NCBI GenBank assembly: GCA_014193115.1
Contig: BJHQ01000017.1
Span: 1-64,000, forward strand
Direction: 5' to 3'
DNA from: Planctomycetota bacterium
GTDB taxonomy: Bacteria > Planctomycetota > UBA11346
Length of the DNA: 64,000 nt
In this document: positions 34,431 to 43,041 of the stretch, piece after piece
Layout of the letters: every line of letters starts with the position of its first letter
Numbering within the stretch: the stretch's first letter is position 1
Notes under the pieces: model-generated
The model's database searches: none
What the model saw: only the letters and a program-made list of their open reading frames with translations
What the model was told of the DNA's origin: nothing
Translations under genes and position numbers: made by a program

Positions 34431-35231
34431 TCATGCACGGGAATGAGGAGCTCCATAGCCAGCGCTCTCGCACACCACCAGCCGGTAGCCGAGGTCGATG
34501 CTCTCGGCATTGAGCAGGTCAGCGTTTGCCACGTGCCATCGTCCGCTGGACAGATCCTGGCGCAGGCGTTCGAGGCGCGGTTCCACGTTGCTCAGCCGAG
34601 TGAACGTCGACATCGCACCACGCACCTCTGGATCGAGGTAGGCGTCCGGGCGATGCCAATAAGCGCCGCCGAAACCATCGACGCAGTCCCAGGGTATCGG
34701 CACGGTCTGCACCGTGATCCGTCCCAGTTCGCTGGCGAGCTGTTCCATGCTGGGGAAGATCCGCAAGTCGTAGGTGATCATGTCGGGAAAATAATCCCGC
34801 GTCAGCCAGAAGCCTTCCGGCGTCGGATACCACGTCAGCAGCACCACGCGTTCGCGTGCGACGCGTTGCAGTTCGCGGAACCCGGCCGCGCGGTCACGCC
34901 AGTGGTGAATGGTGAGCACCCCTAACGCGGCCGCGAAGCTGCCATCTGCGAACGGCAGATGCTCGGCGACGCCACGTATCGCTGGCGCGGCATCAGGTGG
35001 ACGTTGGCGCAGCTGCACCAGCGACGGATCGACGGCGACCACAGGTCGATCGGTTGGCTCGTAGGAACCCGAACCGGCTCCGACGTTCAGCACGCTAGCA
35101 GCCGAGCCCATCGCAGCATGCACCTGGCGCGCGATGCGCGGATCCGGACGCCGGAACCTGCGGTAGCCAAGACCGATGGTATCGTAGACCGGCGCGCGAT
35201 TCGATGACGTCGCGATCAGATCTGCAGCCAC
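34431..35231 (-). CDS. Class I SAM-dependent methyltransferase
   Basis: A 266-residue methyltransferase of the Methyltransf_11 type. Motif I VLNVGAGSGSYEP, acidic loop VVAVDPSLVQLRQR, motif GVLTIHHWRDRAAGFRELQR. It starts with GTG at 35231, inside the end of the ASST gene (16-base overlap), with GAGGAG six bases upstream. It is thus translationally coupled to an ASST-like protein and upstream of metQNI. Target unknown; O- or S-methylation of the same small molecule the ASST acts on is one idea. Confidence 0.85.
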   Translation of the reverse strand: MAADLIATSSNRAPVYDTIGLGYRRFRRPDPRIARQVHAAMGSAASVLNVGAGSGSYEPTDRPVVAVDPSLVQLRQRPPDAAPAIRGVAEHLPFADGSFAAALGVLTIHHWRDRAAGFRELQRVARERVVLLTWYPTPEGFWLTRDYFPDMITYDLRIFPSMEQLASELGRITVQTVPIPWDCVDGFGGAYWHRPDAYLDPEVRGAMSTFTRLSNVEPRLERLRQDLSSGRWHVANADLLNAESIDLGYRLVVCESAGYGAPHSRA

Positions 35232-36328
35232 GAAATCTCCTCACGCCGGTAGCGGCTGGTCTGGAACACGCTGTTGTGCTGCCCTGGGGAATAGGCGTCC
35301 GCCGGCGCCGGGAACTCGGCGAACCACGGAACGATGTATTCCCACACCACCTCGCCAGCCGGCGTGACTTCGAACAGGCGGCCACTAGCAGATTCGGTGA
35401 TATGGGTGTTTCCGTTCCACAGCCGCTGCGCCGAGCCCATGTAGGGCGAGTAGAATGCATGTGCTGGCGTGTCGGCATAGGACCACACCACCGAGCCGGT
35501 CGCCGGATCAACCTCGATCACGCGTGAATGGGCATAGGCGCGGCCCCGACGGAAATTGCCGTTGTCGAACAGCAGAATGCGGCCGTTCGGCAACGCCACC
35601 GGCGCATGCTGGTGCGATACCACCTCAGGCGGGATGTGGTGCACCACCCGACCGCTGGTGCGTTCGACCGCGATAAGGCCCGAGGTGGTGCGCAGGCTCA
35701 TCAGTACCAGCCCTTCGCGGGTCACGTCCAGGCCGTTGATCAGCGGCCAATGGAAGCGCGGGAAATCCACCTGGATGGGGAACCCGGCCGGATCGAGATG
35801 CTCCCACACCCGCCATTCCCACACCAGACGGCCGTTGCGGTCGACCTCGCGGATGACGTCGCCGAAGATGGACTCCGACACGCCAGCCGACGTTCCGCCG
35901 ACGACGCGCTTGGCGATCGCCACCGGCAACGGTTCAGCCGCGGCATAGAGCAGATGACCATCGGGCAGCCAGCGCGCGTCGTGGTGGTGTGCGGGGTCTT
36001 CGTAGCGCCACACTACCTCACCGTGCGGCGTGACCTCTTGGAAATCGCCGCCGTGCCACATCGACCACGCCGGGTAGAAATCGAGCGAGGTCCGGTGGCT
36101 GCCATTGTAACCCAGGTTTCCATTTGGCAGCAGCACCGCTGCACGACCAGGACGCACCGGAAGCTTCCAGCGGTGGACCACTGTGCCGGCGCTGTCGATG
36201 AGGTAGACATTGCCGTCAGCGGTCAGCGGCGCGACCACGGTGAACCCACCGGCGGCGCGGGCCGGATCATGGGCGATGAGCCCGGTGCCGCGGCGGCGTT
36301 GGGTGACCTGGTCGACGCTCGTGCTCAT
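35216..36328 (-). CDS. Arylsulfotransferase (ASST)-like beta-propeller protein
   Basis: A 370-residue ASST-family propeller, shorter than the relative at 14243. Blade motifs: EVTPHGEVVWRYED, REVDRNGRLVWEWRV, EVDPATGSVVWSY and EVTPAGEVVWEY. Conserved His positions in AHHHDARWLPDG, RFHWPLING and SHQHAPVALPNG match the family. There is no signal peptide, so it should be cytoplasmic. It sits in one operon with a PAPS-type sulfotransferase, an ABC importer and a methyltransferase. Sulfate transfer is inferred from the family only; many members are uncharacterised. Confidence 0.75.
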   Translation of the reverse strand: MSTSVDQVTQRRRGTGLIAHDPARAAGGFTVVAPLTADGNVYLIDSAGTVVHRWKLPVRPGRAAVLLPNGNLGYNGSHRTSLDFYPAWSMWHGGDFQEVTPHGEVVWRYEDPAHHHDARWLPDGHLLYAAAEPLPVAIAKRVVGGTSAGVSESIFGDVIREVDRNGRLVWEWRVWEHLDPAGFPIQVDFPRFHWPLINGLDVTREGLVLMSLRTTSGLIAVERTSGRVVHHIPPEVVSHQHAPVALPNGRILLFDNGNFRRGRAYAHSRVIEVDPATGSVVWSYADTPAHAFYSPYMGSAQRLWNGNTHITESASGRLFEVTPAGEVVWEYIVPWFAEFPAPADAYSPGQHNSVFQTSRYRREEISWLQI

Positions 36329-36412
36329 GGGATTCTTCCGTGGATCCTATGTTCAGACATCGAACGGTTCCGATCAGTCCGGATTCGGTCAATCGGATTC
36401 CATCCACCAGGT

Positions 36413-37180
36413 TCAGTCGACATGACGGTGGCGCCACGGCATCACCCAGCGTTCGACATACGACAACGTCGCCGTCATCAGAGCCCCGATGAAACCGATG
36501 ACGCACATGCCAACGATCACCACGTCGGTGTCCAGGTTCAGCCGACTGAGCTGGATCAAGTAGCCAAGTCCCGATTGCGCGGTGATCAATTCGGCGGTGA
36601 CCACCGCCATCCACGATTGACCGAGGCCGATGCGCAGGCCGGTCCAGATCGACGGCAGTGCCGAAGGCAGGAAAATCCGCATGAGCAGCGCCCATCGTTC
36701 GGCGCCCAGGCAGCGCGCGGCGTTGAGGTGGTCCGCCTCGACCGTGGCTGCGCCGCTGAAGGAATTGATGAAAATGGGGAAAAACGCGGCCACTGCGGTG
36801 ATGTAGAAGCTCGGCGGATCGCCCAGACCGAACCACAGGATCGCCAGCGGAATCCACGCGATCGGCGGGATCGGCCGTAAAAAGGTCACGATCGGCAGCA
36901 GCAGGCCACGCAGCAGGCTGGAAGCGGCCAGGGCCAACGCCAACGGAACCGCGACTGCCGACGCGATCAGAAATCCAACCACCACCCGGCGCAGGCTCGC
37001 GCCGATATCCCCCCACAGCCGGCCTTCGACACACAGCCCGCAGAGGGCCTCGAACATCGCCAGCGGTCCTGGGAGCAGCACGGCATTGTGGATCCGCCAG
37101 GTCGCGACCTGCCACACGGCGAAAAAGCCGAGTATGCCGATGAGACCCAGTACGACATTCCGCTTAGGTAGGCTTGGCAT
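36413..37180 (-). CDS. ABC transporter permease (SsuC/TauC type)
   Basis: A 255-residue inner-membrane permease of the nitrate/sulfonate/taurine class with about six helices. The coupling loop reads ARCLGAERWALLMRIFLPSALP, and FLRPIPPIAWIPLAILWFGLGD is the family's central motif. It starts three bases after the ATPase stop with AGGAGG upstream. With the ATPase at 37184 and the SBP at 39139 it forms a complete importer interrupted by a sulfotransferase gene. Confidence 0.92.
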   Translation of the reverse strand: MPSLPKRNVVLGLIGILGFFAVWQVATWRIHNAVLLPGPLAMFEALCGLCVEGRLWGDIGASLRRVVVGFLIASAVAVPLALALAASSLLRGLLLPIVTFLRPIPPIAWIPLAILWFGLGDPPSFYITAVAAFFPIFINSFSGAATVEADHLNAARCLGAERWALLMRIFLPSALPSIWTGLRIGLGQSWMAVVTAELITAQSGLGYLIQLSRLNLDTDVVIVGMCVIGFIGALMTATLSYVERWVMPWRHRHVD

Positions 37181-37183
37181 CGG

Positions 37184-37969
37184 TCATACCTCCTGGAACA
37201 CCCGCAGTGATTCCTCGCGCACCAGCCCCGAAACCTCAGCCAGGATATTCTGGAATACAGCACCGTGCCGCTGGTCCGGCGTGCGCGGTCGCGGTAGTCG
37301 CACCTCGATCCATGCCCTGATGCGACCTGGCTGGCCCGCCATCACCGCTACGCGATCGGCGAGGAAGATCGCCTCTTCCAGGTCGTGGGTGACGAACACC
37401 GTGGTGTGCCGGTCCCGCTCCCACAAGGTCAGCAGCAGTTCCTGCATCAGCTCGCGCGTCATCGCATCGAGCGCGCCGAAAGGCTCGTCGAGCAGCAGCA
37501 CATCCGGCCGAATGCTGAGCGCCCGAGCCAGACCGACTCGCTGGCGTTGACCGCCGGACAGCTGGCCCGGGTATTTCGTGCCCTGGCCGGCGAGACCGAC
37601 CAGGCCCAGGTACTCGCGTGCGATCGCCGCCGGATCCGGCAACCCGAGCATTTCCGGGCCGAAGGCGACGTTGCCCGCCGCGGTCATCCATGGGAACAAC
37701 GAGTGGTGCTGGAACACCACTGGGCAGCGGGCGGACGGGCCGGTGACCAGCTTGCGGTCGATGCGCACGCTGCCGCTGCCGGGTTTGATGAATCCCGCGA
37801 TGACATTGAGCAAGGTGGTCTTGCCGCATCCCGACGGCCCGAGCAGGGCGACGAACTCCCCTGGCACGATGTCCAGGCTGACGTCGTCGAGAGCACGGGT
37901 GGCACGGATGCCCGTGCCGAGGTCGACTCCGATCGCGGAAAGCTCAACCAGGCCACGGCTGCCCGCCAT
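37184..37969 (-). CDS. ABC transporter ATP-binding protein (SsuB/TauB type)
   Basis: A 261-residue ATPase of the nitrate/sulfonate/taurine class. Walker A GPSGCGKT (residues 44-51), VFQHHSLFPWMTAAGNVAFG, signature LSGGQRQR, Walker B VLLLDEPFGALD and THDLEEA. The frame is open to 38218 but overlaps the sulfotransferase gene there; the ATG at 37969, seven bases after that gene's stop, gives the normal length. Energises import with the permease at 36413. Confidence 0.93.
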   Translation of the reverse strand: MAGSRGLVELSAIGVDLGTGIRATRALDDVSLDIVPGEFVALLGPSGCGKTTLLNVIAGFIKPGSGSVRIDRKLVTGPSARCPVVFQHHSLFPWMTAAGNVAFGPEMLGLPDPAAIAREYLGLVGLAGQGTKYPGQLSGGQRQRVGLARALSIRPDVLLLDEPFGALDAMTRELMQELLLTLWERDRHTTVFVTHDLEEAIFLADRVAVMAGQPGRIRAWIEVRLPRPRTPDQRHGAVFQNILAEVSGLVREESLRVFQEV

Positions 37970-37976
37970 GCGCGGT

Positions 37977-39146
37977 TCAGAGCACAATCCCGTAGCCCTC
38001 ATAGCGACGGGGAATGGCGAAGCGGCGTTTCCAATAGCTCGGCGCACGTTGTCCGCTGAGGAACTCAGCCGGCCAGTCCGGCGCGTTCGCCGGAACTGCA
38101 CCAGACGTCTGGCTCTGCCAGATGCCGCGCCGGCGGCGATCCTCGCGCTGATCAGCCAGCCAGTCGTTGTAACTCTCGTAGACCAGGTGACCTTCCGGCG
38201 CGTCGAGGGTCGCCGCACGCACCCGCTGGTCGAGTTCGTCGAACAGCTGGGCGTCGGCGGCGCTGGTGGCGATCGGCGCGACCTCCACCGGGTAACCGCT
38301 CGCGCGCAGCTCCTCGCCCGCCACCCCGGCGAACACGCCCTGGTCGTGCAGGCTGAGGAACTGCCGGTAAATGCCGATGTAACGCGTGTTCACCGGATCG
38401 CCGAGCTGGCGGTGGTCGCGGGTCTTCGCCCGCCGCCGGGCGATCTCGCCCTGATGGAAATCGAGCACCAGCGGATCCCACGCTTCACCCAGGAAAGTAA
38501 GAACCTTGCGCACTTCGCCTTCCGGATCCTTGGCCAGCTGCTCGTACCGCACATCGAGCCAGGTGGTCGCCGGCAGATCGGCGCGCAGGCGTGCGGCTTC
38601 CTGCGCCGTGCGTTTCCAGATCACCGCCGCAGCGTGGAGATTGGTCGGCCCGAACGCCGATTGCAGCTGCTCCACCGCCACGTCACGCCCGTCGCGCACC
38701 AGGTGCAGGATCTTGGCGTCGGGGAAGTGCTGGAGGATCTGCCGTACATAGTAGAGGTTGTGCGGGGTCTTCTCGCCCCAGCGCGGTTTGTGCTGGGCCT
38801 TGGCGTACGCGCCAATGATCGCGGCGAAGGCCGAAGCAAAATCGCGCTTCGGTGCTGCGGCGACGATCTCATCGACGATGGTGCGCGGGTTCCAAGGCAG
38901 ACCAAAGAATGGCGTCTTCAGACCGAACACCATCTCCGACACCAGCGTGCGGAAGTGTTCCGGTTGGCTCAGATCGCCATAGGTGTGCAAAAAAGCGTGA
39001 AAACGCGGATAGTACCAGGTCACCTCCGGCACCGCGATGCGCGGATGGTGGCCGAGCAGCGCCATCAGCAGGGTGGTGCCAGAACGCTCGCTGCCGACGA
39101 TGAAGATCGGCGTACCGCCCTTCAGGTTCCCCACACCATCACTCAT
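37977..39146 (-). CDS. Sulfotransferase family protein (PAPS-dependent type)
   Basis: A 389-residue cytoplasmic sulfotransferase. The 5'-phosphosulfate-binding loop is FIVGSERSGTTLLMALL (residues 14-30) and the 3'-phosphate motif HLVRDGRDVA. The fold transfers sulfate from PAPS to a hydroxyl or amine. Its start overlaps the SBP stop by eight bases, and the ATPase follows seven bases after its stop, so it is embedded inside a sulfonate-type importer operon. A biosynthetic sulfotransferase within an import operon is unusual; it could act in reverse or modify an imported acceptor. Confidence 0.9.
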   Translation of the reverse strand: MSDGVGNLKGGTPIFIVGSERSGTTLLMALLGHHPRIAVPEVTWYYPRFHAFLHTYGDLSQPEHFRTLVSEMVFGLKTPFFGLPWNPRTIVDEIVAAAPKRDFASAFAAIIGAYAKAQHKPRWGEKTPHNLYYVRQILQHFPDAKILHLVRDGRDVAVEQLQSAFGPTNLHAAAVIWKRTAQEAARLRADLPATTWLDVRYEQLAKDPEGEVRKVLTFLGEAWDPLVLDFHQGEIARRRAKTRDHRQLGDPVNTRYIGIYRQFLSLHDQGVFAGVAGEELRASGYPVEVAPIATSAADAQLFDELDQRVRAATLDAPEGHLVYESYNDWLADQREDRRRRGIWQSQTSGAVPANAPDWPAEFLSGQRAPSYWKRRFAIPRRYEGYGIVL

Positions 39147-40074
39147 AGAGGAAACTCACCGATTTCTTGATGATGCCGTATTCGACCAGTGATTTCACCC
39201 AGCCGTCGGCGAACTCCTTGAACGCTGCATTCGGCACCAGGTCGAGATCGTCGCGTTTGATGGTCTTGTACAGCGGATTGAGGTCGGCGGAGGCCTTGAC
39301 CACCACCGGGTCCAGGCGGAGGTGCTCGCCCCACCACGCGGCCGCCTCGTCGGGCTTGGTGGCGATGTGCACAATGCCGTCTTTGAGCGCTTCGCGTAGG
39401 CGTGCTGCGGCTCCAGAGTGCTCCTTCAGCCAGGCGGTGCGTGCCACGACCAGCACCTGCCACGGCCATTGCTTGACGATGCGCGCGTTCTTCTTGGTGG
39501 TCAGCGCGATCAGAGGCGGCACGCGGATGTCCACCGCATCGGTGAGCCTCTGTTCGAATGTGCTCGCCAGTTCCTGCGGTTGGATGTTGACCAGTTCGAA
39601 GTCCTTGACCGGATCAAGCCCGAGTTCTTTGATCGAGCGGATGACATCGACATGCAGTTCGGTATTGAGCGAGACTGCGATCTTCTTGCCCTTGAGATCT
39701 GCCAGCGTTTTTGCGGGCGAATCCCCAGGCACGACGATGGCGTGCGCGGCCTTGCCGACATCGGCAACGATGGTCAGGCCGTCCGGCACCTTGGTCAGGA
39801 AGTTCGACACCGGCGTCAAACTGGTGAACAGCACATCCACCTGACCAGCGGCCAACGCCTCGATCATCGGCGGGCCGTACTGGAAAAAAGTGAAGGTAGG
39901 CGCGAAGCCGTGTTTTTCCGCGTAGGCGGCCTTCTCGATGACCTTGGCCAGCTGGCCATTGATGCCCGAGGGATAGGCGATGCGCAGGGCGTCAGCGTCG
40001 GCGGCGCCGACCGGCGTCAGGTAGGAGACGAGGAACCAGGCCAGGATGGCCAGGCAACGTGGATTCATAGTCAT
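39139..40074 (-). CDS. ABC transporter substrate-binding protein (taurine/sulfonate type)
   Basis: A 311-residue periplasmic binding protein of the NMT1/TauA type. Signal in residues 1-25 (LAILAWFLVSYLTPVGAAD). It has LRIAYPSGINGQLAKVIEKA and LKGKKIAVSLNTELH and lacks the FFKGAGP block of the other SBPs here, so it is a separate subgroup with its own transporter (37184 ATPase, 36413 permease). AAGGAA lies seven bases before the first ATG; an ATG two codons in is the alternative. First gene of the nine-gene run. Confidence 0.88.
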   Translation of the reverse strand: MTMNPRCLAILAWFLVSYLTPVGAADADALRIAYPSGINGQLAKVIEKAAYAEKHGFAPTFTFFQYGPPMIEALAAGQVDVLFTSLTPVSNFLTKVPDGLTIVADVGKAAHAIVVPGDSPAKTLADLKGKKIAVSLNTELHVDVIRSIKELGLDPVKDFELVNIQPQELASTFEQRLTDAVDIRVPPLIALTTKKNARIVKQWPWQVLVVARTAWLKEHSGAAARLREALKDGIVHIATKPDEAAAWWGEHLRLDPVVVKASADLNPLYKTIKRDDLDLVPNAAFKEFADGWVKSLVEYGIIKKSVSFLYE

Positions 40075-40136
40075 GGGATTCCTTGGAGTGGTGAGCGATC
40101 AGCCAGGATGGCTCTGGACACAGTGGTCTTTGGTCG

Positions 40137-40673
40137 TCAATCATCCGCGACCGCTGTGCCCTTGGGGAACAGCACATCGGTGAAACCGAAGCGGCTGAAG
40201 TCTCGGATGCGCGAGGGATACAGCCGGCCGATCAAATGATCGCATTCGTGCTGCACCACGCGGGCGTGGAACCCGTCGACGTCGCGGGCAATGGGATTGC
40301 CCTCTGGATCGAAACCTTCGTAACGGATGCGCGTCCAGCGCGGCACCACGCCCCGCAGACCGGGTACCGATAAGCAGCCTTCCCAGCCGTCTTCCTCGTC
40401 CGTCGTCAGCGGCGTGATCACAGGATTCACCAGCACCGTCTGAGGCACCGGTGGCGCGTCGGGATAGCGCTCGCTTTTCTCGAAGCCGAACAGCACGACT
40501 TGCAGGTCGACGGCGATCTGCGGGGCGGCCAAACCGACGCCACCGGCAGCGACCATGGTGTGCTGCAGATCGGTGATCAACTCGCGCAGCTCGGCAGTGC
40601 CGAAGCTCGTCACCGGCTGGGCGATACGCAGCAAGCGCGCATCGCCCAGACGAAGCAATTCGCGCACCGCCAT
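40137..40673 (-). CDS. def: Peptide deformylase
   Basis: A 178-residue peptide deformylase. All three motifs are present: GVGLAAPQ (residues 45-52), EGCLSVPG with metal ligand Cys100, and QHECDHL with His142, Glu143 and His146. It removes the formyl group from new N termini. It is away from the usual fmt neighbour and preceded by a DinB-like gene (10 bases), so it may be a second, accessory copy. The ATG at 40673 lies just after that gene's stop; the longer frame to 40748 overlaps it. Confidence 0.95.
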   Translation of the reverse strand: MAVRELLRLGDARLLRIAQPVTSFGTAELRELITDLQHTMVAAGGVGLAAPQIAVDLQVVLFGFEKSERYPDAPPVPQTVLVNPVITPLTTDEEDGWEGCLSVPGLRGVVPRWTRIRYEGFDPEGNPIARDVDGFHARVVQHECDHLIGRLYPSRIRDFSRFGFTDVLFPKGTAVADD

Positions 40674-40683
40674 GGCAACGCGC

Positions 40684-41187
40684 TCAACCAGCTTTCGCTG
40701 CGGCGTCCTCGCCACGCCACAGATTGGCGGAGCCGAGGCCTGCCACACCCGCGGCCTTGGCCTGGAGGAACAGCTGGGTCTTGTAGCCTACCAGCTGCTT
40801 GACGACGCCTTCGAACAAGGCCTCGGCGAATGGCCGCTCGACTCCCTGGGCGTTCTTCACGCGTTTGGCCGCGAACTCGGCTTCGCTGAATGGCGCGAGC
40901 AGTTTCTCGGCCGCCAGCTGCTGGGCGGCGAAGACCGCGGCGAAACGTTGCAGGGGCAGCCCTTCGACCTCCTTTTCCCGCTGTTCCCAAACAGCCCACG
41001 AACCGGTGAGCAGCTCGCTGATCGCTCCTTCGGTGGTCACCCCCAGGTATTCGAGCAGTTCCTGGGTGCTGCGTTGTCCCGGCGTGAAGCGGAAGGACAG
41101 GTGCTGGGGCTGCAGCTTGCTGGTCAAATGGGTGATGATGCGCAGCTCTTTGGCGATGGAGCTGGTGATGTCGGCCTTGGTGGGCAT
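40684..41187 (-). CDS. DinB-like family protein
   Basis: A 167-residue protein with the helical DinB-like pattern: [18 protein letters not shown] near the N terminus and [20 protein letters not shown] near the end. The metal-binding His positions are not all evident, so enzymatic activity is doubtful. It sits between the peptide deformylase and Bcp genes on one strand. One of three DinB-like domains in the window; function unknown. Confidence 0.7.
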   Translation of the reverse strand: MPTKADITSSIAKELRIITHLTSKLQPQHLSFRFTPGQRSTQELLEYLGVTTEGAISELLTGSWAVWEQREKEVEGLPLQRFAAVFAAQQLAAEKLLAPFSEAEFAAKRVKNAQGVERPFAEALFEGVVKQLVGYKTQLFLQAKAAGVAGLGSANLWRGEDAAAKAG

Positions 41188-41298
41188 GGAATCTCGAAAG
41201 GGGATGGAGGAACCTGGGGCGGGACGTCCCGAGCGCAGGCGTGATGAGTGCAGAACGTGCCATCGCCGGGCGCGATGACCGATCCATGCGCGGGGTAT

Positions 41299-41352
41299 CG
41301 CTGTTGCCTGATCAACTGATCGGCAACCAGATCTGCTGAATCGGCAACAGCG
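41299..41352. promoter_or_regulatory. Long inverted repeat upstream of the DinB-like gene
   Basis: CGCTGTTGCC (41299-41308) pairs perfectly with GGCAACAGCG (41343-41352) around a 34-base loop. The loop itself can fold (TTGCC-T-GATCA ... TGATC-GGCAA) and repeats CTGATCGGCAAC / CTGAATCGGCAAC. It lies seven bases after the bcp stop on the minus strand and ahead of the DinB-like gene, so it may be a terminator for bcp, an operator or a leader RNA structure. Confidence 0.45.
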
Positions 41353-41358
41353 TGGGCG

Positions 41359-41814
41359 TCAGCCGACCAACGCTCGCTGCACGTCCAGCCAATGGGTCTT
41401 GGCATCGACCTTCGGCCACAGCTCTTTCAACCGTCCATCCGGAGCGATGAGAAAGCTCGACCGCGCGGTTTTCGCGCTCTCCGGCGGCACGCCATCGGGC
41501 AGCACGCCATAAGCCGCAGCCAGTTCCCGTTTCGGATCGACCACCAGATCGAACGGCAGGTTGAACTTCGCTTTGAACGCGCGATGCGACGCGGCGTCAT
41601 CGATGCTCGCGCCCAGCACCACCAGTCCGGGAAGCTCCGTACCGTGGTCGCGGAAATTGCACGCCTCGATGGTGCAGCCGGGCGTGTCGTCTTTGGGATA
41701 GAAATAGAGCAGCACGTGCTTGCCGCGCAGGCTGGAGAGTGCCAGCGGCGCACCGTCCTGGGTGGTAAGGCCGGCAGGCCAAGGTGCGGGAGCGCCGATA
41801 GTGGGGTAGGGCAT
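41359..41814 (-). CDS. bcp: Thiol peroxidase, Bcp-type peroxiredoxin
   Basis: A 151-residue peroxiredoxin of the Bcp/PrxQ type. Peroxidatic Cys47 and resolving Cys52 lie in DDTPGCTIEACNFRD, with KAKFNLPFDLVVDPKRELAAAYGV following. It reduces hydrogen peroxide and organic peroxides with thioredoxin. GAGGAA lies six bases before the ATG at 41814; the longer frame to 42021 overlaps the neighbouring gene. It is 68 bases after the PPOX gene. Confidence 0.93.
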   Translation of the reverse strand: MPYPTIGAPAPWPAGLTTQDGAPLALSSLRGKHVLLYFYPKDDTPGCTIEACNFRDHGTELPGLVVLGASIDDAASHRAFKAKFNLPFDLVVDPKRELAAAYGVLPDGVPPESAKTARSSFLIAPDGRLKELWPKVDAKTHWLDVQRALVG

Positions 41815-41882
41815 GGTATTCCTCAGAGCTTGCTCCAGAGCGACAGCCGTGCCAGCGCGAAACGGAGGTGCCTGCGTATGCC

Positions 41883-42422
41883 CTATAATCCCGGCAGACC
41901 ATCCAGGGACACGCGGTTCTTTCGCCGACGGTAATCGGCCAGGCCGTCCTCGCCTTTTTTGATCGCCGAGTCGATGAGCGTGGTGCGCTCGCCGACGTAG
42001 TCGAAAAGCGGTACGCCCCAACCGCAGGACGTGGAGATGCGCTCGGCGGCGATCTCGATGATCGCTCGGGTTCCCGGCAGGGTCGGGAACCGCGGCGCCA
42101 GCGCGACGAACTCCGCCGATTCCGGCAGGTGCGCGACGCCATGCCCGTGGACCCGGACGATCCGCGGTGGACCGTCAAAGGCGCACCACATCAGGGTGAT
42201 CCGGCCGTTGTCCCGCAGGTGGCTGATGGTCTCCACCCCGCTGCCGGTGAGGTCGAGCCAGGCCAGACGGCGATCATCGAGCACACGCAGGCTGTCGATG
42301 CCGCGCGGCGAGCAGTTCACATGGCCATCGGCGGCGAGCGGCGCGGTGGCGACGAAGAAAACCCGCTGAGCGGAAATCCATGAGGACAAATCGGCGTCGA
42401 TGCGGTCGAGGATGGCGCCCAT
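41883..42422 (-). CDS. Pyridoxamine 5'-phosphate oxidase-family flavin protein
   Basis: A 179-residue protein of the PNPOx-like split-barrel fold: QRVFFVATAPLAADGHVNCSPRG, LAWLDLTGSGVETISHLRDNGRITLMW and PRIVRVHG. Such proteins bind FMN or F420 and reduce small molecules; true PdxH signatures are not evident. It probably uses FMN. It precedes bcp on the same strand and is divergent from a small membrane protein. Substrate unknown. Confidence 0.85.
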   Translation of the reverse strand: MGAILDRIDADLSSWISAQRVFFVATAPLAADGHVNCSPRGIDSLRVLDDRRLAWLDLTGSGVETISHLRDNGRITLMWCAFDGPPRIVRVHGHGVAHLPESAEFVALAPRFPTLPGTRAIIEIAAERISTSCGWGVPLFDYVGERTTLIDSAIKKGEDGLADYRRRKNRVSLDGLPGL

Positions 42423-42609
42423 GGTTCAGTCCAGGCGGATGGCGGGCGAACGGGATCGGCAACCGGGAAACATCTGGATGATGCAGCCAGCATAGGCCAG
42501 ACCCATGCGACGCCAACGTGCTGGACGAGCCGCACCATCCCGCTGAGGGATCGGGATCGGCGCACCGGCAGCCCGTCGGGAACGATCCGCGCTTGGAACC
42601 GACCAGCCC

Positions 42610-42996
42610 ATGCCGGCACCTCCTGCGCGGATCCGTATCTGCCACGCCGTGGCCTGGTCGGCGGCCTGGCTCACAGCCGCGCTGCTGGTGTATTGCCTCG
42701 GGTTCCTGCTCACCGCCACCGGGTACTACGCCCGGCCGTGGCCGACGATCGACTTCATTGAAGACCATCCAGAGGATCGTTTCGTCCGGTTCCACCGCTT
42801 TCCCCTGATTCCGCTGATCGACGACGGTGCCCTTCCGGAGGCGCACCTAACGCGCCGTCAGCTGCCGGTGCTGGAGGTACTCTATGGACCACTCACCTGG
42901 CTCGACCGCAGATGGTGGCACTGCGGTTTCCCCCTCGATGGCCGCAATCGTCGCCGGGTGGTGATCGAGGATGGCGACGTGCAGCGAGTTCGCTGA
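42610..42996 (+). CDS. Small membrane protein of unknown function
   Basis: A 128-residue protein I do not recognise. Residues about 9-40 form one hydrophobic segment (CHAVAWSAAWLTAALLVYCL and on), followed by a polar soluble part rich in Arg, Trp and Asp. The arrangement suggests an N-terminal membrane anchor. It is alone on the plus strand between the PPOX and RidA genes. Codon composition is like neighbouring genes, but no ribosome-binding site is obvious. Confidence 0.5.
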   Translation: MPAPPARIRICHAVAWSAAWLTAALLVYCLGFLLTATGYYARPWPTIDFIEDHPEDRFVRFHRFPLIPLIDDGALPEAHLTRRQLPVLEVLYGPLTWLDRRWWHCGFPLDGRNRRRVVIEDGDVQRVR

Positions 42997-42998
42997 AG

Positions 42999-43015
42999 CC
43001 GGCCATCGCGGCCGG
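42999..43015. terminator. GC hairpin between convergent genes
   Basis: CCGGCC (42999-43004), loop ATCGC, GGCCGG (43010-43015), two bases after the stop of the small membrane protein and ahead of the convergent RidA stop. A perfect 6-bp stem; there is no T-tract. Confidence 0.4.
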
Positions 43016-43041
43016 TCCATCTTGCAGATGTCCACGAGGAT

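Noticed and set aside
31906..34925. Long plus-strand open frames opposite metI, metN and metQ
   Set aside because: Composition is Arg/Ser/Gly/Gln-rich, no recognised motifs; the opposite strand has complete ABC transporter motifs.
40137..40673. Peptide deformylase as part of the nine-gene sulfur operon
   Set aside because: It lies upstream of the SBP gene after a 62-base gap and groups better with the DinB-like gene 10 bases away; read-through is possible but not shown.
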